A program made the position numbers and the translations under genes. Below the pieces are notes generated by a model. That model was given only the letters and a program-made list of their open reading frames with translations, searched no databases and had not been told where the DNA came from. From assembly GCA_964353405.1 (NCBI GenBank), contig CAYGWJ010000037.1, forward strand, positions 1-17,140: 17,140 nucleotides of DNA. Direction: 5' to 3'. The DNA is from JBGLNJ01 sp964353405. Its GTDB lineage: Bacteria > Chloroflexota > Anaerolineae > Fen-1058. Below are positions 12,640-17,140 of the stretch, in pieces. Position 1 is the stretch's first letter. Every line of letters starts with the position of its first letter.

Positions 12640-14016
12640 CTACCTCATCGTCTTTTTGGCGATTTCCTTCTTTAATCGCTCGCGCACACTGGCCAGCGGG
12701 ATGCGATCCAGCACCGGCGTAAAAAACGCATTGACCAACAGCCCTTCGGATTCCACCCGGTCAATCCCGCGCGACATCAGGTAAAAGACTTCTTCTTCGT
12801 CAATCCGGCTGACGGTGGAGCCGTGAGTACAGCGCACGTCGTCCGTTAGAATCTCCAGGCCGGGAATCGAGTCAGCGCGCGCCTTGTCGCTCAGAAGCAA
12901 ATTGCGATTAGCCTGGTAGCCATCGGTCTTTTGCGCCTGCTTGGCGACGCGAATCATGCCCTGCCAGACCGACCTGGCCTGATCTTTTAATGCGCCCTTG
13001 TAGAGCAAATCGCTCTTTGTATTGGGCGCGACGTGATTCTGCTCCGTGTCCAGGTCAAGGTGTTGAGTGCCATCGGCAAAGAACACGCCGGAAAGCAGCG
13101 CCGTAGCCCCCGGCCCAATCAACTGCGCGTCGAGGAAAGTCTTGGTGAGCTGGCTGCCCAGCCCTCCGATGACCCAATGCAGCGTCGCATCGCGATTCAC
13201 CAGCGCGCGCTCGTTGGAGAAGTTCCAAACGCTGCGGCCCCAGTCCTGGATGCCCACGTAATCCAATTGCGCGCCGTCCTCGAGGAACAGCTCGACCGCG
13301 CCCGCGTTGAACGCCGGACCGCCTTTGCGCGCCGAGGCGTATTCGTCAATCAACACGGCGCGGCTGCCCGGCTCCAGGATGACGAGTGTGTGGGGGGCGC
13401 TGGCATCGCTCTGGCTGAGCCAGGTAAAACTCCGCAGCGGCAGTTTGACTTGCACATTGCGCGGCACGTACAGGAACGTCCCGCCTTGCCAGAACGCGCC
13501 GTGCAGCGCGGCAAAGTAATCGTCGTCGAACTTGACGGCCTGCGTCATGAAATACGGCTCCAGCAGGTCGCCGTGCTCGCGCAGGGCAGTGTCCATGTCA
13601 GTGAAAATCACGCCGCTGGAGCCTAGTTCATCCGTCACGGCATAACCTTTCACCGCGCCATCCACGGCCAACAGGGCACCCGAGATGTCCCGCATGAATT
13701 TGAGCGCGCGCGTCCAATCCAGCGGCAAGCCTTTGAGCGAGGGCGACCCGGCAGTGGGCGACCCGGCAGTGGGCGACCCCATCGGGTCGCCCCTACGACC
13801 AAATTCATTCAGGCGCAGACTCTTGATGTCTGTGCGCCGCCACGGCTCGTCCGACAGGGTGGGAAACGGCGTGTTCTGCAAAACGCGCCACGCTTCCAAC
13901 CGCCGGTCGCGCATCCAGGCCGGCTCACAGCGCGCGGCGATGAGCGCATCGAGTGATTCACGCGTAAAGCCTGTTAAGGTGCTATCTGTCCTGGTTGCAG
14001 TTTCGACGAGCGTCAA
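12640..14016 (-). CDS. sufD: Fe-S cluster assembly protein SufD
   Basis: SufD forms the SufBC2D complex, in which clusters are built; it supports iron entry and pairs with SufB through a beta-helix core. The 458-residue product has a helical N-terminal domain (1-110), a SufBD beta-helix core (about 170-395) and a C-terminal helical part (ESEGLLVNAFFTPVLDRI) that contacts SufC. H398 in DDVRCTHGSTVSRIDEE corresponds to the functionally important His360 of E. coli SufD. The start is TTG at 14016 with AGGAG 8 nt upstream. Residues 76-94 (GDPMGSPTAGSPTAGSPSL) are a low-complexity insert encoded by a palindromic repeat at 13741-13792. The gene lies 76 nt after sufB. Confidence 0.95.
   Translation of the reverse strand: MTLVETATRTDSTLTGFTRESLDALIAARCEPAWMRDRRLEAWRVLQNTPFPTLSDEPWRRTDIKSLRLNEFGRRGDPMGSPTAGSPTAGSPSLKGLPLDWTRALKFMRDISGALLAVDGAVKGYAVTDELGSSGVIFTDMDTALREHGDLLEPYFMTQAVKFDDDYFAALHGAFWQGGTFLYVPRNVQVKLPLRSFTWLSQSDASAPHTLVILEPGSRAVLIDEYASARKGGPAFNAGAVELFLEDGAQLDYVGIQDWGRSVWNFSNERALVNRDATLHWVIGGLGSQLTKTFLDAQLIGPGATALLSGVFFADGTQHLDLDTEQNHVAPNTKSDLLYKGALKDQARSVWQGMIRVAKQAQKTDGYQANRNLLLSDKARADSIPGLEILTDDVRCTHGSTVSRIDEEEVFYLMSRGIDRVESEGLLVNAFFTPVLDRIPLASVRERLKKEIAKKTMR
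13741..13792. repeat. Palindromic repeat translated inside sufD
   Basis: GGGCGACCC occurs three times at a 15-nt period (13741, 13756, 13771) and its complement GGGTCGCCC at 13784-13792 closes a 9-bp hairpin with loop CATC. Because the period is a multiple of three, sufD stays in frame and gains a GSPTA-type repeat. Confidence 0.8.
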
Positions 14017-14050
14017 CGTTGATGCTCCTATGCCAATCTCAAATTCGACC

Positions 14051-14089
14051 TTGAGATTCGAGATTTGAGATTTGAGATTTGAGATTTGA
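14051..14089. repeat. Heptamer microsatellite between sufB and sufD
   Basis: TTGAGAT and close variants are repeated about five times just after the sufB stop codon. The repeat is AT-rich against a GC-rich background and probably arose by slippage. It lies in the suf transcript. Confidence 0.7.
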
Positions 14090-14092
14090 GAA

Positions 14093-15505
14093 TTATCCGA
14101 CCGAGCCTTCCATTTGAAGCTGGATCAGCCGGTTCATCTCGACGGCGTACTCCATCGGCAGTTCCTTGACGAGCGGCTCGATAAAGCCGGACACGACCAT
14201 GGTGCGCGCGTCCACTTCGTTGAGGCCTCGGCTCATCAGGTAGAACAGTTGCTCGTCGCCGATCTTGCTCACCGTCGCCTCGTGACCAATCGTCACCTTG
14301 TCTTCGTCCACTTCGATGTAGGGGTACGTGTCGGTGCGGCTCTTTTCGTCCAGCAGGAGCGCGTCACACTGCACGTGCGACTGTGCGCCTTCAGCGCCCT
14401 TGTAGACTTTGAGCAGGCCGCGATACGAAGCGCGCCCGCCGTCCTTGCTGATGGACTTGCTGGTGATCTTGCTGCGCGTGTGCGGCGCAACGTGGACGAC
14501 CTTGCCGCCCGCATCCTGATGCTGGCCCTTGCCCGCGAACGCAATCGAAAGGATCTCGCCCTTGGCGCCCGGCTCCATCATATAGACGGCCGGGTATTTC
14601 ATGGTGAGCTTGCTGCCGAGGTTCGCATCCACCCATTCCATCGTCCCGTCACGATAGACGACGGAGCGCTGCGTGACGAGGTTGTACATGTTGGTGGACC
14701 AGTTCTGAATGGTCGAGTAACGCACGCGCGCGCCTTCCTTGACGATGATCTCGATCACGCCGCTGTGGAACGAGTCGCTGGAATAGATCGGCGCGGTGCA
14801 GCCTTCGATATAGTGAACGTACGAGCCTTTTTCGGCGATGATGAGCGTCCGCTCGAACTGGCCCATGCTCTGCGCGTTGACGCGGAAATAGGCTTGCAGC
14901 GGCAGCTCGACATGCACGCCTTCCGGCACATAGAGGAACGAGCCGCCCGACCACACGGCGCTGTTGAGCGCGGCGAACTTGTTATCGGTGTGCGGGATGA
15001 CGGTGGCAAAGTATTTCTTGAAAATGTCCGGGTATTGCCTCAGCCCGTCGTCGCTGCCCAGAAAGATGACACCCTGCTTGGTAAGGCTCTCTTTAATGTT
15101 GTGATAGACGACTTCGGATTCGTACTGCGCGCCCGAGCCGGCCAGGAATTTGCGCTCGGCTTCCGGGATGCCCAGCTTGTCGAACGTCCGCTTGATGTCT
15201 TCCGGCACCTGGTCCCAACTGGCCGTGGGCTTGTCCGAAGGTTTCACGTAAAAGTAAATATCGTCCATGTCCAACTTGGACAGGTCGCCGCCCCAAGTGG
15301 GCATGGGCCGCTTGAGGTAGTGGTCGTAGGCCTTGAGCCGGAACTTGAGCATCCACTCGGGCTCGCCCTTCATCCACGAGATTTCCTGGACGATTTCGCG
15401 GGAAAGCCCTTTGCGGCTCTTGAAGACATAGTTCTCCGGCTGGCTGAACCCGTACTTGTAATCCCCAATCCCTTGTACTGCTGTTCGATCTGATTCCGTA
15501 GCCAT
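14093..15505 (-). CDS. sufB: Fe-S cluster assembly scaffold SufB
   Basis: SufB is the scaffold subunit of SufBC2D, on which the nascent Fe-S cluster is built with sulfur from SufS/SufU. The 470-residue product matches the family length. It shows the N-terminal YGFSQPENYVFKSRKGLS, the beta-helix core, EGCTAP (C236, equivalent to E. coli Cys254) and SHVQCDALL (C380, equivalent by my recollection to the essential Cys405), then GHEATVSKIGDEQLFYLMSRG. The ATG at 15505 has GAGGG 6 nt upstream and begins MATESDRT. The frame is open back to 15616 through the repeat array, but those residues are repeat-encoded and unlike SufB. It is separated from sufC by a 464-nt repeat array and from sufD by 76 nt. 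Confidence 0.97.
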   Translation of the reverse strand: MATESDRTAVQGIGDYKYGFSQPENYVFKSRKGLSREIVQEISWMKGEPEWMLKFRLKAYDHYLKRPMPTWGGDLSKLDMDDIYFYVKPSDKPTASWDQVPEDIKRTFDKLGIPEAERKFLAGSGAQYESEVVYHNIKESLTKQGVIFLGSDDGLRQYPDIFKKYFATVIPHTDNKFAALNSAVWSGGSFLYVPEGVHVELPLQAYFRVNAQSMGQFERTLIIAEKGSYVHYIEGCTAPIYSSDSFHSGVIEIIVKEGARVRYSTIQNWSTNMYNLVTQRSVVYRDGTMEWVDANLGSKLTMKYPAVYMMEPGAKGEILSIAFAGKGQHQDAGGKVVHVAPHTRSKITSKSISKDGGRASYRGLLKVYKGAEGAQSHVQCDALLLDEKSRTDTYPYIEVDEDKVTIGHEATVSKIGDEQLFYLMSRGLNEVDARTMVVSGFIEPLVKELPMEYAVEMNRLIQLQMEGSVG

Positions 15506-15510
15506 ATCAA

Positions 15511-15963
15511 CCCTCATCCCCAACCCTTCTCCCACAGGGAGAAGGGAGTTGCTCATCCCCCCAACCCTTGTCCCACAGGGAAGGAGGGAGTTGCTCATCT
15601 CCAACCCTTGTCCCACAGGGAAGAAGGGAGTTGCTCATCTCCAACCCTTGTCCCATAGGGAGAAGAGAGTTGCTCATCCCCCAACCCTTGGCCCATAGGG
15701 AGAAGGGAGTTGCTCATCCCCCCAACCCTTGTCCCACAGGGAAAAGGGAGTTGCTCATCCCCCAACCCTTCTCCCACAGGGAAGAAGGGAGTTGCTCATC
15801 CCCCAACCCTTGTCCCACAGGGAGAAGGGAGTTGCTCGTCCCCCAACCCTTGGCCCACAGGGAGAAGAGAGTTGCTCATCATCCCAACCCTTGTCCCACA
15901 GGGACAAGGGAGTTGCTCATCCCCCTACCCTTCTCCTACAGGGATTCTCCCCAAGCGAGAAGG
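15511..15963. repeat. Array of about eleven 39-42-nt palindromic units between sufC and sufB
   Basis: This fills the 464-nt gap between sufC and sufB. Ten well-conserved contiguous units and one diverged unit (nearest sufC) share the core CCAACCCTTxTCCCACAGGG and the tail GGGAGTTGCTCAT. Each unit contains a near-palindrome around ACA/ATA: perfect in the unit nearest sufB (CCCTTCTCCC/GGGAGAAGGG) and again, with a compensating pair change, in the tenth (CCCTTGTCCC/GGGACAAGGG). Others have one mismatch or a one-base insertion. There are no unique spacers. I see no gene in this stretch; the open frames through it are by-products of the repeat. Confidence 0.92.
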
Positions 15964-15969
15964 GAAACG

Positions 15970-16758
15970 CTAATCTTTGCCGGTGGGCGCTTCTCCGTGC
16001 TTGACCCGGATAAAGTCGTAACCTCGTTGCTCCAACTCGAGCGCCAACTCGGGTCCGCCCGATTCGACGATACGGCCGCTCAGGAGGACGTGGACGAATT
16101 GCGGCTTGATGTAATCGAGCAGACGCTGATAGTGCGTGATGACAAGGAGGCCCATGTGCGGCCCGGCCAGGCGATTGACGCCTTCCGACACGGCCCTGAG
16201 CGCGTCAATATCCAGGCCCGAATCGGTCTCGTCCAGAATCGCCATCTGCGGCTCGAGCACCGCCATCTGCAGGATTTCCACGCGCTTTTTTTCACCGCCG
16301 GAAAATCCGTCGTTGAGGTAGCGGCCAGCAAAGGCTTCATCCACGTTAAGCATCTTCATCTTTTCACGCAACAGCTTGCGGAATTCCGGGATGGAGATGC
16401 CTTTGGTCTGCCCGTTGCCGGCGGACTTGCGCCGCGCGTTGATGGCCGTTCGCAAAAAGTTGGCGACCGAAACGCCCGGCACCGACACAGGATACTGGAA
16501 GGCCAGGAACAGCCCGAGCTTGCTTCGCTCGTCGGCGGGCAGTTTCAAAATGTTGCGGCCCCTGTAAAGCACCTCACCTTGCGTGATGTTGTACTTGGGG
16601 TGACCCGTGAGCGCATAGGCCAGCGTGCTCTTGCCAGAGCCGTTGGGGCCCATCAACGCGTGAATCTCGCCCTGGTTGATGGTGAGCGTGACGCCTTTTA
16701 GAATTTCCTTATCTTCGACGGTCGCGTGCAGGTCGCGGATTTCCAATGTCTCGGCCAT
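15970..16758 (-). CDS. sufC: Fe-S assembly ATPase SufC
   Basis: SufC is the ABC-type ATPase of SufBC2D; its dimerisation on ATP binding reshapes SufB-SufD so that the cluster can form. The 262-residue product has Walker A GPNGSGKST (37-45), the Q-loop Q88 (AFQYP), signature SGGEKKR (153-159), Walker B ILDETDSGLD (174-183) and switch His209 (ITHYQRLL). It has no membrane segment, as expected for this soluble ABC protein. I chose the ATG at 16758, since MAETLEIRDLHA is the usual N-terminus; AGGAGG lies rather far upstream (about 12 nt). It is the first gene of the operon, about 160 nt after the predicted transcription start, and its leader contains two hairpins. Confidence 0.97.
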   Translation of the reverse strand: MAETLEIRDLHATVEDKEILKGVTLTINQGEIHALMGPNGSGKSTLAYALTGHPKYNITQGEVLYRGRNILKLPADERSKLGLFLAFQYPVSVPGVSVANFLRTAINARRKSAGNGQTKGISIPEFRKLLREKMKMLNVDEAFAGRYLNDGFSGGEKKRVEILQMAVLEPQMAILDETDSGLDIDALRAVSEGVNRLAGPHMGLLVITHYQRLLDYIKPQFVHVLLSGRIVESGGPELALELEQRGYDFIRVKHGEAPTGKD

Positions 16759-16786
16759 GCTGCTTCGATGCCCTCCTGTTTTGTGT

Positions 16787-16808
16787 GGGCAATCACATAG
16801 GATTGCCC
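16787..16808. repeat. Small hairpin repeat just upstream of sufC
   Basis: GGGCAATC (16787-16794) and GATTGCCC (16801-16808) pair over 8 bp around a 6-nt loop. The hairpin lies in the suf leader between the larger nested hairpin and the sufC ribosome-binding site. The flank CCCTAC is shared with the repeat inside sufD, which suggests a related family. Confidence 0.65.
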
Positions 16809-16815
16809 CTACCTG

Positions 16816-16906
16816 CAATACTGTTTAGTTAGCGCATTGGAGTCAAGGCTTTAGCCGGTGTTTGCCCGCCTAAAGGCTCGACTCCAGCCTTATCTAGACA
16901 GTATTG
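16816..16906. repeat. Nested hairpin repeat in the suf leader (family copy 2)
   Basis: The outer arms CAATACTGTTTAG (16816-16828) and CTAGACAGTATTG (16894-16906) pair over 13 positions, with one T-G. The inner arms, 16839-16858 (containing AGGCTTTAGCCGG) and 16866-16885 (containing CTAAAGGCTCGACTCC), pair at 17 of 20. The inner arms resemble those of the sufR leader hairpin (3721-3828); the outer arms are unrelated in sequence but equally self-complementary. Confidence 0.75.
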
Positions 16907-16927
16907 CCCATGCCTGTTTCGGATGGG

Positions 16928-16956
16928 ATTATAGCATATCCCAATTAGTTTGTCAA
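16928..16956 (-). promoter_or_regulatory. Consensus promoter of the suf operon
   Basis: On the minus strand, TTGACA (16956-16951), a 17-nt spacer and TATAAT (16933-16928) match the sigma-70 consensus at all 12 positions. Transcription should start near 16921, giving a leader of about 160 nt before sufC. The hexamers, spacer length and first spacer bases (AAC) are the same as at the sufR promoter. Confidence 0.9.
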
Positions 16957-16984
16957 TATCTACTATAAATATCATACTTATTAG
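16951..16984 (-). promoter_or_regulatory. Candidate SufR operator at the suf promoter
   Basis: This 34-nt box overlaps the -35 hexamer and matches the sufR box (3873-3906) at 26 of 34 positions without gaps. Shared blocks on the plus strand are TGTCAATA, TATCATA and TTATTAG. Binding here would block RNA polymerase. On the plus strand it also contains a weak divergent promoter (TTGTCA, 17 nt, CATACT) that could serve the gene starting at 17089, so one site may govern both directions. Confidence 0.65.
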
Positions 16985-17048
16985 GCTGGGCGGGGAGACC
17001 CCCATACGCATCAAGCTAAGTTATGTCAGGCATTTACAAACTGACACA

Positions 17049-17090
17049 ATGGTGGCATCCTTGATAGTACCATCGAGGAGGTGCCACCAT
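17049..17090 (+). promoter_or_regulatory. Hairpin that would sequester the start of the last gene
   Basis: ATGGTGGCA (17049-17057) is the exact complement of TGCCACCAT (17082-17090). The right arm includes the first two bases of the start codon at 17089, and the Shine-Dalgarno GAGGAGG (17075-17081) lies in the loop next to the stem. This may be translational control, or an inverted repeat at a mobile-element end. Confidence 0.5.
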
Positions 17091-17140
17091 GTTTCAACTT
17101 TCGAAGGCTGGTGAGGCCATACAGACGTTCTTTCAAAGGA
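17089..17140 (+). CDS. Start of an unidentified gene (3' end beyond window)
   Basis: Seventeen codons are visible (MFQLSKAGEAIQTFFQR), starting with ATG behind a strong GAGGAGG at 7-nt spacing, and running off the window edge. The piece is too short to assign; a regulator or a transposase are both possible. It is divergent from the suf operon and may share the regulatory region at 16951-16984. The region 16759-17088 otherwise holds the suf leader hairpins, the suf promoter and operator box, a small GGGG-AGA-CCCC hairpin (16992-17002), a TGTCAG/CTGACA inverted repeat (17024-17029, 17041-17046) and the start-codon hairpin. Confidence 0.6.
   Translation, partial: MFQLSKAGEAIQTFFQR

Noticed and set aside
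14114..15493. Plus-strand open frame of 459 codons antisense to sufB
   Set aside because: It mirrors sufB, a certain gene, and arises from GC-rich codon use; its composition (many Arg, His, Val) is typical of antisense frames.
15505..15616. N-terminal extension of SufB through the repeat array
   Set aside because: The frame is open, but the residues are repeat-encoded. The ATG at 15505 has a good ribosome-binding site and gives the family length.
15511..15963. CRISPR array
   Set aside because: The 39-42-nt units are contiguous and similar along their whole length, with no unique spacers and no cas genes nearby.
15568..16701. Plus-strand open frame of 377 codons through the repeat array and antisense to sufC
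   Set aside because: Its first third is translated repeat and the rest is antisense to a clear SufC. It has no family motifs or ribosome-binding site.
17024..17140. Insertion sequence starting near the right edge
   Set aside because: Two inverted repeats are present, but only 17 codons of the gene are visible and no transposase motif or target duplication can be checked.

Overview
The window looks like chromosomal DNA from a GC-rich bacterium, most likely a member of the Chloroflexota (Anaerolineae-like). This placement is an inference from gene content: a SufCBD operon ending in SufS, SufU and a Rieske ferredoxin, tail-specific proteases, a receiver-cyclase, and abundant dispersed palindromes. 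I could not test it by alignment.

Layout. (1) Positions 3-2049, plus strand: the 3' part of rtcB (RNA ligase) followed by a response regulator with no recognisable output domain. (2) 2129-2567, minus: the tmRNA gene ssrA, with a readable 19-residue tag (AKTPVYAGVSNYAALSLAV), a promoter and a hairpin at its 3' end. (3) 2725-3906, minus: a SufR-like Fe-S sensing repressor translationally coupled to SufT (MIP18/DUF59). (4) 3934-7862, minus: two consecutive S41 tail-specific proteases, smpB, and an unknown protein whose start overlaps the smpB stop. (5) 7939-8985, minus: a receiver domain fused to a class III adenylate/guanylate cyclase. (6) 9091-16984, minus: a complete SUF iron-sulfur assembly operon in the order sufC, sufB, sufD, rhodanese, sufU-like, sufS, sufU, Rieske ferredoxin, with a consensus promoter at one end and an intrinsic terminator at the other. 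(7) 17089-17140, plus: the first 17 codons of an unidentified gene.

How the parts fit. The sufR-sufT pair lies about 5 kb beyond the end of the suf operon. Both transcription units have the same promoter: TTGACA, a 17-nt spacer and TATAAT, overlapped by a 34-nt box that is 26/34 identical and ungapped. This strongly suggests that SufR controls both itself and the operon. Both 5' leaders also carry the same family of nested hairpin, with similar inner arms and different but self-complementary outer arms.

The second theme is ribosome rescue and RNA repair: ssrA, smpB, rtcB and two proteases of the family known to degrade C-terminally tagged proteins lie within about 8 kb.

The third theme is a dense load of palindromes. 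Every suf gap longer than about 60 nt contains repeats. These include an array of about eleven 39-42-nt units separating sufC from sufB, and one palindrome that has entered the sufD reading frame and is translated.
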